DNA from: Ramlibacter albus
GTDB taxonomy: Bacteria; Pseudomonadota; Gammaproteobacteria; Burkholderiales; Burkholderiaceae_C
Direction of reading: 5' to 3'
NCBI RefSeq assembly: GCF_014297445.1
Contig: NZ_JACORU010000018.1
Coordinates: forward strand, 28,427 to 92,426
Length of the DNA: 64,000 nt
In this document: positions 1-8,200 of the stretch, piece after piece
Numbering within the stretch: the stretch's first letter is position 1
Layout: each line of letters starts with the position of its first letter
Made by a program: the position numbers and the translations under genes
The notes under the pieces: generated by a model
The model's database searches: none
What the model saw: only the letters and a program-made list of their open reading frames with translations
What the model was told of the DNA's origin: nothing

Positions 1-585
1 TTCAAGGGCGAGGAGATCACCGCCAACGACCCGGCGCACATCGTGCAGCAGGGGCTGGTGCACGTGCCCGAGGGGCGCGAGGTGTTCCCGCTGCTGTCGG
101 TGCACGACAACCTGCTGATGGGCGCCTACACGCGCAAGGACCGCGACGGTGTCGCGCAGGACATGGAGGCGGTGTACCGCTACTTCCCCATCCTGAAGGA
201 GCGCGCCTCGCAGGACGCCGGCCTGCTCTCCGGCGGGCAGCAGCAGATGCTGGCGATCTCGCGCGCCATCATGGCCGCCCCCGACCTGATCCTCCTCGAC
301 GAACCGAGCCTCGGCTTGAGTCCCAAGCTCACGAAGGAAATCTTCGAGATCGTGGTGCGCATCAACCGCGAGCGCGGCACCACCATCCTGCTCGTGGAGC
401 AGAACGCCAACATGGCGCTCAACGCCAGCGACTACGGCTACGTGCTGGAGAACGGCCGCATCGTGATGGAAGACACCTGCGCGCGGCTGCGCGAGAAGGA
501 AGACATCAAGGAGTTCTACCTGGGCATGAAGGAGGCGGGCGTGCGCGGCGACCGCCGCTGGAAGAAGAAGAAGACGTGGAGGTAG
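1..585 (+). CDS. livF: LivF-type branched-chain amino acid ABC transporter ATPase (5' end outside window)
   Basis: This is the C-terminal three quarters of the second ATPase of a LivHMGF-type importer, which powers uptake of branched-chain amino acids or related carboxylates at the inner membrane. The reading frame is open from base 1, and the Walker A loop lies before the window. Visible are the ABC signature LSGGQQQ, Walker B LILLDEPSLGLSP and the family-typical LLVEQNA switch region. The tail is unusually basic (WKKKKTWR). It is followed after 4 bases by an acyl-CoA ligase and then two LivK-like receptors, so the operon probably imports an acid that is then activated with CoA. The family call is firm; the substrate is not known. 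Confidence 0.93.
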   Translation, partial: FKGEEITANDPAHIVQQGLVHVPEGREVFPLLSVHDNLLMGAYTRKDRDGVAQDMEAVYRYFPILKERASQDAGLLSGGQQQMLAISRAIMAAPDLILLDEPSLGLSPKLTKEIFEIVVRINRERGTTILLVEQNANMALNASDYGYVLENGRIVMEDTCARLREKEDIKEFYLGMKEAGVRGDRRWKKKKTWR

Positions 586-589
586 CGCG

Positions 590-2449
590 ATGAGTAACCT
601 TTGGGAAGCGGGCGAGATCACCAACACGGCGGGCGAGCAGGGCGTGCCGGGCGACACGGTGCCCAAGATGTTCTGGAACGGCGTGGGCAAGCGCGGCGCG
701 AAGGTATGCATGCGCCAGAAGGTGCTGGGCATCTGGCGCAGCTGGAGCTGGGACGATGTGGGCACGATCGTGTCCGAGGTTGCAGGCGGCCTGATGGCGC
801 TGGGCTTCAACGAGCGCGAGACAGCGTCGATCCTCTCCAACACGCGCGCGGAGTGGGCCTGGGCGGACCTCGCGATCCTCTCGTGCAACGGCGTGACGAA
901 CGGCATCTATCCCACCGACGCCGCTTCGCAGGTGCACTACCTGTGCGAGGACTCCGGCACGCACTTCCTGTTCGTGGAAGACGAGGAGCAGCTCGACAAG
1001 GCGCTGGAGATCCGCGAGCAGCTGCCGCAACTGCGCAAGGTGATCGTCTTCGACATGAAGGGCCTGCGCGACCTCGACGACCCCGACGTCCTCAGCCTCG
1101 AGAAGCTGCGCGAGCTGGGGCGCGAGTTCAATGCGAAGAACCCCGGCGAGATGAAGCGGCGTGTGGAGGCGAGCAAGCCACAGAACCTGGCGCTGCTGGT
1201 CTACACCTCCGGCACCACGGGCAAGCCCAAGGGCGCGATGCACAGCCACGCGGGCATCGTGTACCAGCTGGCCGCCTACCCCGACCTGATCCCGGCGGAA
1301 GAAGGCGGCGACCGCATGTGCTTCCTGCCGCTGTGCCACATCGCCGAGCGCATGTTCGGCGAGTACGTGCCGCTGTACGTGGGCATCACCATCAACTTCG
1401 TCGAGAACCCCGAGACGGTGCCCGAGGACGTGCGTGAGATCCAGCCGACGGTGCTGTTCGCCGTGCCGCGCGTGTGGGAGAAGTTCTATTCGGGCGTGAT
1501 GATCGGCATCAAGGAAGCGAGCCGGTTGCAGCAGGCGGCCTACGCGTGGGGCATCAGCGTGGGCCTGCAGATCGCGGAGAAGACGCTTGCGGGTGAGCCG
1601 GTGGATGGGTTCCTGAAATTCAAGTTCCGCGTTGCGCGAGCGATTGCGCTCGATAACGTGCGCAAGCTGGTCGGCATCAACCGCGCGCGTTTCCTGCTCA
1701 CGGGCGCCGCGCCGATCTCACCCGACCTCGTGAAGTGGTACATGGCGCTGGGCGTGCCGATGCTGGAAGCGTGGGGCATGACCGAGACCTGCGGCGGCAG
1801 CACCTGCGTGCCGCCCACCAAGCTGAAGATCGGCAGCATCGGCCCTGCGGGCAACCACAACCAGATGCGCATCGACCCCGAGACGGGCGAGATCCAGGTG
1901 AAGGGGCCCAACATCTTCATGGGGTACTTGAACCAGCCCGAGAAGACGAAGGAGACCTTCACCGAGGACGGCTGGCTGCGCACCGGCGACGTGGGCGCGG
2001 TGGACGCGGACGGCTTCTACCGCATCACCGACCGCATGAAGGACATCATCATCACGGCGGGCGGCAAGAACATCACGCCGAGCGAATTCGAGAACGAGCT
2101 GAAGTTCTCGCCGTACATCACCGACGCGGTGGTCATCGGCGACCGGCGCCCGTACCTCACGGTCATCATCATGATCGACCAGGAGAACGTCGAGAAGTTC
2201 GCGCAGGACCACGACGTGCCCTTCTCCAACTATGCGAGCCTTACGCGCGCCCCGGAGGTGCAGGCGCTGATCCAGCAGGAGATCGACAGGGTGAACAAGA
2301 AGTTCGCCCGCGTGGAGCAGGTCAAGAAGTTCTTCCTGCTCGACACGCAGCTCTCCGCGGAAGACGAGGAGCTGACGCCGACGATGAAGCTGAAACGGCA
2401 ACTCGTCCAGAAGAAATACCTGCCGCAGATTGAAGCGATGTATTCGTAG
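590..2449 (+). CDS. AMP-forming long-chain acyl-CoA synthetase family protein
   Basis: A 619-residue ANL-superfamily ligase that should adenylate a carboxylic acid and transfer it to CoA in the cytoplasm. The phosphate-binding loop YTSGTTGKPKGAM is near residue 205, the motif EAWGMTET near 390 and the GWLRTGD hinge near 460. The catalytic C-domain lysine region (PTMKLKR) is near the end. Length and the extended C-domain match the long-chain (FadD15/FAA-like) branch rather than short-chain acetyl-CoA synthetases. The ATG is preceded by GGAGG at 578-582. It sits between LivF and two LivK paralogues, an arrangement suggesting that an imported acid is its substrate; chain length cannot be told from sequence alone. 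Confidence 0.9.
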   Translation: MSNLWEAGEITNTAGEQGVPGDTVPKMFWNGVGKRGAKVCMRQKVLGIWRSWSWDDVGTIVSEVAGGLMALGFNERETASILSNTRAEWAWADLAILSCNGVTNGIYPTDAASQVHYLCEDSGTHFLFVEDEEQLDKALEIREQLPQLRKVIVFDMKGLRDLDDPDVLSLEKLRELGREFNAKNPGEMKRRVEASKPQNLALLVYTSGTTGKPKGAMHSHAGIVYQLAAYPDLIPAEEGGDRMCFLPLCHIAERMFGEYVPLYVGITINFVENPETVPEDVREIQPTVLFAVPRVWEKFYSGVMIGIKEASRLQQAAYAWGISVGLQIAEKTLAGEPVDGFLKFKFRVARAIALDNVRKLVGINRARFLLTGAAPISPDLVKWYMALGVPMLEAWGMTETCGGSTCVPPTKLKIGSIGPAGNHNQMRIDPETGEIQVKGPNIFMGYLNQPEKTKETFTEDGWLRTGDVGAVDADGFYRITDRMKDIIITAGGKNITPSEFENELKFSPYITDAVVIGDRRPYLTVIIMIDQENVEKFAQDHDVPFSNYASLTRAPEVQALIQQEIDRVNKKFARVEQVKKFFLLDTQLSAEDEELTPTMKLKRQLVQKKYLPQIEAMYS

Positions 2450-2561
2450 CTACCCTAGGTCCGTCGCATCCGCGACCAGCAGTCGCGTAAGTGAATGTGA
2501 CGGCCGGCGCATCCCGAAAGAATCCGGGCTCCCCCCGACATCCATTCCTTCCGGAGACGTC

Positions 2562-3806
2562 ATGAAGCTGAAACTCGCCTTCCTTGCAGTACTGGCCAGC
2601 TGCGGCCTCGCCCACGCCCAGAGCCCCGCGCCGGGCGTGACCAAGAACGAGATCGTGCTGGGCACCATCCAGGACCTCTCCGGCCCGCTCGCCGCCTACG
2701 GCAAGCAGATCCGCATGGGCATGCAGATGCGCGTGGAAGAGGCTAACGAGCTCGGCGGCGTGGGCGGCCGCAAGATCAAGCTGCTCGTCGAGGACGACGG
2801 CTACGACCCGCGCAAGGCCGTGCTCGCCGCGCAGAAGATGATGGCGCAGGACAACGGTATCTTCGCGATGGTGGGCCACCTGGGCACCGCGCAGAACATC
2901 GCGGCGCTGCCTTCGCAGATGGAGAAGAACGTCATCAACTTCTTCCCCATCGCGGCCGCGCGCGAAATGTACGAGCCGCTGCACAAGCTCAAGTTCGCCA
3001 ACGCGTCCACCTACTACGACCAGATGCGCATCGGCGCCGTGCGCATGGTGAAGGACCGCAACATCGCGCGCGCCTGCATCATCTACCAGGACGACGACTT
3101 CGGCCTCGAAGTGCTCAAGGGCACCGAGGACGGCCTGAAGACCATCGGCAAGCAGCTCACCGAGAAGACCAGCTACAAGCGCGGCGCCACCGACTTCTCC
3201 TCGCAGGTCGCGAAGATGAAGGCGGCCAACTGCGAGCTGGTGGTGCTGGGCACCATCATCCGCGAGACCGTGGGCACGATGGCCGAAGCGAAGAAGAACG
3301 GCTTCAACCCCGTGTTCCTCGGCTCGAGCGCCGTCTACACCGACCTCATCCCGAAACTGGGCGGCAAGCTCGCGGACGGCCTGTACGCCACGATGACGGC
3401 GCAGCACCCGTACCTCGACGCCGCCGAGCAGCCGGTGCGCTTCTGGGCCAACAAGTACAAGACCAAGTACAACGAGGAGCCGACGGTGTTCTCCGTGTAC
3501 GGCTACGGCGCGATGGACGCGTTCGTGAAGACCGCCTTCAAGACCGGCCCGCAGCTGACGACCGATACCTTCGTCAGGACGCTGGAGGGCATGACCTTCA
3601 ACCGCGACATGTTCGGTACCGCCGAACTCACGTTTAGCGCCACCAAGCACCTGGGCAACCAGTTCTCCCGCCTGTCGCAGGTGCAGGACGGCCGCTGGAA
3701 GGTGGTGTCCGACTACGTCGCCTTCTCCGGCCTCAAGCCGGTGCAGAAGAAGGACGGCAAGTGGGTGGTCGAATCCGAGTTCTTCCGGGACGGCGCGAGT
3801 CACTAA
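2562..3806 (+). CDS. LivK-like ABC transporter substrate-binding protein (first paralogue)
   Basis: A periplasmic type I receptor of 414 residues for the Liv-type importer upstream. It has a Sec signal peptide (MKLKLAFLAVLASCGLAHAQ) followed by the family start GVTKNEIVLGTIQDLSGPLA. The chosen ATG has GGAG 6 bases upstream; an upstream in-frame start would add 44 residues in front of the signal peptide and is unlikely. The protein closely resembles the next gene along its whole length (shared EKNVINFFP, REMYEP, YQDDDFGLEVL). It has a longer tail of about 25 residues. It is a recent duplication or a pair with different ligands; the ligand is unknown. Confidence 0.9.
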   Translation: MKLKLAFLAVLASCGLAHAQSPAPGVTKNEIVLGTIQDLSGPLAAYGKQIRMGMQMRVEEANELGGVGGRKIKLLVEDDGYDPRKAVLAAQKMMAQDNGIFAMVGHLGTAQNIAALPSQMEKNVINFFPIAAAREMYEPLHKLKFANASTYYDQMRIGAVRMVKDRNIARACIIYQDDDFGLEVLKGTEDGLKTIGKQLTEKTSYKRGATDFSSQVAKMKAANCELVVLGTIIRETVGTMAEAKKNGFNPVFLGSSAVYTDLIPKLGGKLADGLYATMTAQHPYLDAAEQPVRFWANKYKTKYNEEPTVFSVYGYGAMDAFVKTAFKTGPQLTTDTFVRTLEGMTFNRDMFGTAELTFSATKHLGNQFSRLSQVQDGRWKVVSDYVAFSGLKPVQKKDGKWVVESEFFRDGASH

Positions 3807-3882
3807 GGGTTAAACCTTCCTTGACACTGCGGGCCGCCCGCGAAGAATGCCCTGTGCCTCATTGCACAAGGAGTGTTCGCGA

Positions 3883-5046
3883 ATGAAAACACGGCTCGCC
3901 CTCTTCGCCACCCTCGCCTTCGCAGCGGGGGCCCTCCACGCCCAGTCGCAGGGCGTCACCAAGAACGAGATCCTGATCGGCAGCATCCAGGACCTGTCGG
4001 GTCCGGTTGCCGCCTACGGCAAGCACTACCGGCAGGGCATGCTGCTGCGCGTGGACGAGCTCAACGAGCAGCAAGGCGGCATCAACGGCCGCAAGCTGCG
4101 CGTGCTGGTCGAGGACAACGGCTACGACCCCAAGCGCGCGGTGCTGGCGACGCAGAAACTCGTGAACCAGGACAAGGTATTCGCGATCGTGGGGCACATC
4201 GGCACGGCGATGAACAACGCGTCGATGCCGATCCAGTTCGAGAAGAACGTCATCAACTTCTTCCCGCTCACGGCGGCGCGCGAGATGTACGAGCCCTTCC
4301 ACAAGCTCAAGTTCTCCGCGGGTACCAGCTATTACGACCAGGTGCGCACGACGCTGCCCAAGCTGGCCAAGGAGAAGAACGCGAAGAAGGTCTGCGCGCT
4401 TTACCAGGACGACGACTTCGGCCTCGAAGTGCTGCGCGGCGCGGAGGACGGTGCGAAGGCCGCCGGCATGACCGTGGCGGAGAAGACCACCTACAAGCGC
4501 GGTGCCACCGACTTCTCGTCGCAGGTGGCCAGGCTCAAGTCGTCCAACTGCGACATGGTGGTGCTGGGCACCATCATCCGCGAGACCATCGGCACCATCG
4601 CCGAAGGGCGCAAGACCGGCTACAACCCCACGTGGCTGGGCACCAGCGCCGCGTACACCGACCTCATCCACAAGCTGGGCGGCAAGGCGGTGGAAGGTCT
4701 GTACGCCGGCATGTCGGTGCAGCACCCGTACCTCGATGAAGCCTCGCAGCCCATCCGCTTCTGGGCGCAGAAGTACGTGACCAAGTACGGCGAGGAGCCC
4801 AGCGTGTTCTCGGTGTACGGCTACACCTCGACCGACGCGTTCATCCGTGCCGCGCAGAAGGCCGGCACCAATCTCACCACGGAGAGCTTCATCAAGGCGA
4901 TGGAGTCCATCGTGTTGCCGCCGGACATGTTCGGCTCGGCGGAAGGCAAGTTCGGGCCCAACAAGCACTTCGGCACCGACCAGAGCCGGCTGTCGCAGAT
5001 CGTGGATGGGAAGTGGAAGGTGATTGCTGATTACGGCAAGCACTGA
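3883..5046 (+). CDS. LivK-like ABC transporter substrate-binding protein (second paralogue)
   Basis: A 387-residue periplasmic receptor, paralogous to the gene just upstream. Signal peptide MKTRLALFATLAFAAGALHAQ, then GVTKNEILIGSIQDLSGPVA. The ATG is preceded by AAGGAG at 3868-3873 and starts exactly at the signal peptide, so I reject the earlier in-frame start 12 codons upstream. Both receptors keep the ligand-lobe motif EKTxYKRGATDFSSQVA. Two receptors feeding one transporter is common in Comamonadaceae. It is the last gene before a strong hairpin at 5074-5097. Confidence 0.9.
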   Translation: MKTRLALFATLAFAAGALHAQSQGVTKNEILIGSIQDLSGPVAAYGKHYRQGMLLRVDELNEQQGGINGRKLRVLVEDNGYDPKRAVLATQKLVNQDKVFAIVGHIGTAMNNASMPIQFEKNVINFFPLTAAREMYEPFHKLKFSAGTSYYDQVRTTLPKLAKEKNAKKVCALYQDDDFGLEVLRGAEDGAKAAGMTVAEKTTYKRGATDFSSQVARLKSSNCDMVVLGTIIRETIGTIAEGRKTGYNPTWLGTSAAYTDLIHKLGGKAVEGLYAGMSVQHPYLDEASQPIRFWAQKYVTKYGEEPSVFSVYGYTSTDAFIRAAQKAGTNLTTESFIKAMESIVLPPDMFGSAEGKFGPNKHFGTDQSRLSQIVDGKWKVIADYGKH

Positions 5047-5073
5047 AAAACAACAGCCGATACTTCTGTCTCG

Positions 5074-5097
5074 GGCGGGTGACTGAGCTCACCCGCC
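5074..5097. terminator. Perfect 9-bp stem-loop after the receptor operon
   Basis: GGCGGGTGA and TCACCCGCC form a perfect 9-bp stem around a 6-base loop, 27 bases after the stop of the second receptor. There is no T-run after it, so it is either a Rho-dependent pause or mRNA-stabilising hairpin or a weak intrinsic terminator. Confidence 0.55.
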
Positions 5098-5140
5098 ACG
5101 AGTGAATCAAGCGCTTCTTGCCGCAAACCGGCGGGGCCGC

Positions 5141-5156
5141 CTGTTAGAACTAACAG
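5141..5156. promoter_or_regulatory. 16-bp inverted repeat upstream of the RHS gene
   Basis: CTGTTAG-AA-CTAACAG is a perfect dyad with 7-bp arms and a 2-base centre, 63 bases before the RHS start codon. It is AT-richer than its surroundings. Too short to be a useful terminator, it looks like a binding site for a dimeric regulator; the regulator is unknown. Confidence 0.4.
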
Positions 5157-5219
5157 TGCACAGCTCGCCCCAATGAAGTTAACGTCCCACCCGGATCGAA
5201 ACCGAGGGGGGACCTACCG

Positions 5220-8200
5220 ATGCCGACGATGCTTCTGGCGCGCATTCGCGCGTTCATGAGCAGTACCGTGGCTGCGCTTCTTGCAGTTGCGTTTTTCTTC
5301 TTGCCTTCGCTGCCGGCGCATGCGTCCGGGCAAGTGGAGATTCTTTCGAAGTGCCCCGCGTCCTGGTGGGCGGCGTCGCAGCGGTTCACCGCGAGTTGCA
5401 CCAAGGAAGCCGCGTGCATCAAGTACAGCGGCACGCGCACCTTCCAAGGCATCTACGTGGCGATGTCGGGCAACCAGTACTGCGAGTACACCGACGGGTA
5501 CAGGGTGACCCTGAGCGGCCTGTACCCGGAGCGCGGCGACATCTCCTGCCCGGCGAACGCGACGCTCAGCTACACGACCTGGGGGCAGTACCCCGTGTGC
5601 ACCTGCGACGACCCGTACTTCACGGTCGACGGGATCAGTTGCACGACGCCTACGCCGCGCACCGTTGCATCGAACGGTGGAAGGACCGTCAAGGTCGGCG
5701 ACGGGCCGGTGGTCTTCGCGGCCAAGGTGATGCAGGGCACGCCCAAGGCTGGGGTGATGGTGCTGCTGTACCCGCATGCGGGCAACTTCGGCGGCTTCAC
5801 CTTCGAGAGTACGCCGTATACGGATGCGAACGGGGAGGTGCGCATCAAGTATTCGTCGACGTGGGACCTGGTGGGCGCGACACGCGAGGCGGTGCTGTCC
5901 ATCGCCTGTGAAGGCTGCACGAACCGCGCTTTGGTCAAGATGACGGTACTCGGCAGGCCTGCCTTGCAGGCGCAGATGTGCCACCGCACCGAATTCCCGA
6001 TCGAGCTCACGAGCGGGACGAAACTGCTGGAAGAAGCCGACTTGCAGGATGCAGCGCTGCATCCGCTGGAGTTCACGCGGCACTATGCGAGCCGCTGGGA
6101 CGAGCTGCCTGCGGCGGGCCTTGGAACGCACTGGAGCCATAACCACGCGCACCGCGTGGCGCTGGGAACCGAGTGGCGCACGGTCCTCTTCGGTGACGGG
6201 ACATCGAGCCGTTTCCGCAATGCAGCCGTCCCTGCCGGCGCAGTCGCGAACTGGTCCTGCCCCTCCGGCGTGGACTGCCCGCCGCCAGCTGTAGTGACCT
6301 CAGCGCCTGCCACTTGGCAGGCCGACGGCAACGCGGACTCGATGACCGACGAGGGCGATCGCATCGTCGTGAGGCGCCTGCACGACGGAACCGTTTACGA
6401 GTTCGAGAAGGCCACTGGGCGCCTGCTGGTGATGCGTGGCAGCAACGGCTGGGCCTATACCTACGGTTATACGGGCGGCCAGCTTGCGCGCGTGAGCAAT
6501 GCGTTTGGCAGGTCGATGACGTTCGACTGGGATGCGGCCGGGCGGCTCGTTCGTGTCGTCGGGGCGGACGGCAACAGCGTGTCTTTCGGCTTCGACAGCG
6601 CCGCACGCCTGGCGCAGGCGACGCACAGTATGGGCACGAGCCGGGCGTACCTCTATGAGGACACCCGCTGGCCGAACGCTGTGACAGGTCTCGTGGACGA
6701 GCGCAGCCAACGGTGGGGCAACTACGCGTACGACGCGAGCGGCCGGGCAGCGGTGAGTGAACTGGCGAGCGGCGTGCACCGGCGCAGCGTGGCCTATGGC
6801 GAGCAGTCCACTGCCGTCAGCGATGCGCTCGGCACCACGCGCACCTACCAGTACTCGCGGATGACAGGCGCGGCCAGCGGTTTGGCGCTCACGCAGTCGA
6901 GCACGCTGGGCGTCGCAGGCGAGAGCGTTGCGCAGCGCACGCTGGACGTCAACAGCCTTGTGGTGAGCGAAACCGACTTCCTCGGCATCACGACCCTCTT
7001 CACCTGGGATGGGACGCGCCGCCTGCAGACGGCGCAGACCCGCGCTGCCAACCGGCCCGAAGCGCAGACGACGCAGACCGAGTGGCATCCGACGCTGCGT
7101 CGGCCTGTGCGCGTAACGGAGCCGGGTCGCACGTCAGAGTCGACTTGGGACGCCCTGGGCAACCTGCTCACTCGTACCGTGACCGACACCGCAACAGGCG
7201 AAGTGCGCACGTGGCGCTGGACCTACGCCGCGAACAACCTGCCCACGTCCATGACCGACTCGGAAGGCGCCACCTGGCAGTACGCGTACGACAGCTTGGG
7301 CAACCGCATTCGCGAGAAAGACCCGCTCGGGCTGGAAACGGTCTACACGCATGACGCGGGCGGCCGCGTGCTGACACAGACCGACCCCAGCGGCCTCGTC
7401 ACGCGCTACACCTATGACGGTCGCGGCCGATTGCTCACTCAGGTGCGCGGCAGCGACTCAAGCAGCTTCACATACACACTCACGGGGCAACTCGCCAGCG
7501 CCACGCTGCCGAACGGCTACCAGGTGCAGTACACGTACGACGCCGCGCAGCGCCTCGTGGGTGCCACGGACAACCAGGGTGGCGTCATCGCGTATACCTT
7601 GGATGCCGAAGGCAATGCCGTGCGGCAGGACGTCAAGGATGCCGCTGGCAACATTGCGCTGACGACCTCACGCGTCATCAATGCGCTGAACCAGGTGGTT
7701 GCCATCCAAGGCGCCGCCGGTCAAAACACCCAGCTGTCTTACGACGCCAATGGCGAGCGCGTTGCGCAGACCGACCCGCTGAACCAGACGACGCGGCAGT
7801 CGCTCGACGGCCTGCGCCGGATCTCCTCCACGACATTTGCAGACAACGAGTCGGCCTTGCAGTCGTGGAACGCGCTGGACCAGCTCACCGAGGTGACCGA
7901 CCCGAAGAAGGTCAAGACCTCGTACGCCGTGAACGCGTTCGGCGAAGTCACGCGCGAGAGCAGCCCGGACATCGGCACGGTCACCTTGAAGCGGGATCGC
8001 CGGGGCGACGTGGTCGAAAGCCGCGACGCGAAAGGACAGGTCACCCAGATTGAGCGCGATGTGCTCGGGCGTCCCGTTGTGATCCGCTACCACGCGCGCA
8101 GCACGGTGCGCATCACTTACGACACCGCTGGCTTCATCTCCAAGATCGAAGACAGCTCGGGCCGCACCTTGTACACGCGGGACTTGCATGGCCGCGTGCT

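Noticed and set aside
2322..3803. Long minus-strand frame opposite the first LivK receptor (and a similar one at 3859-5043)
   Set aside because: Both mirror the receptor genes, have no recognisable domain and show the repetitive Val/Leu/His/Arg composition of antisense frames.
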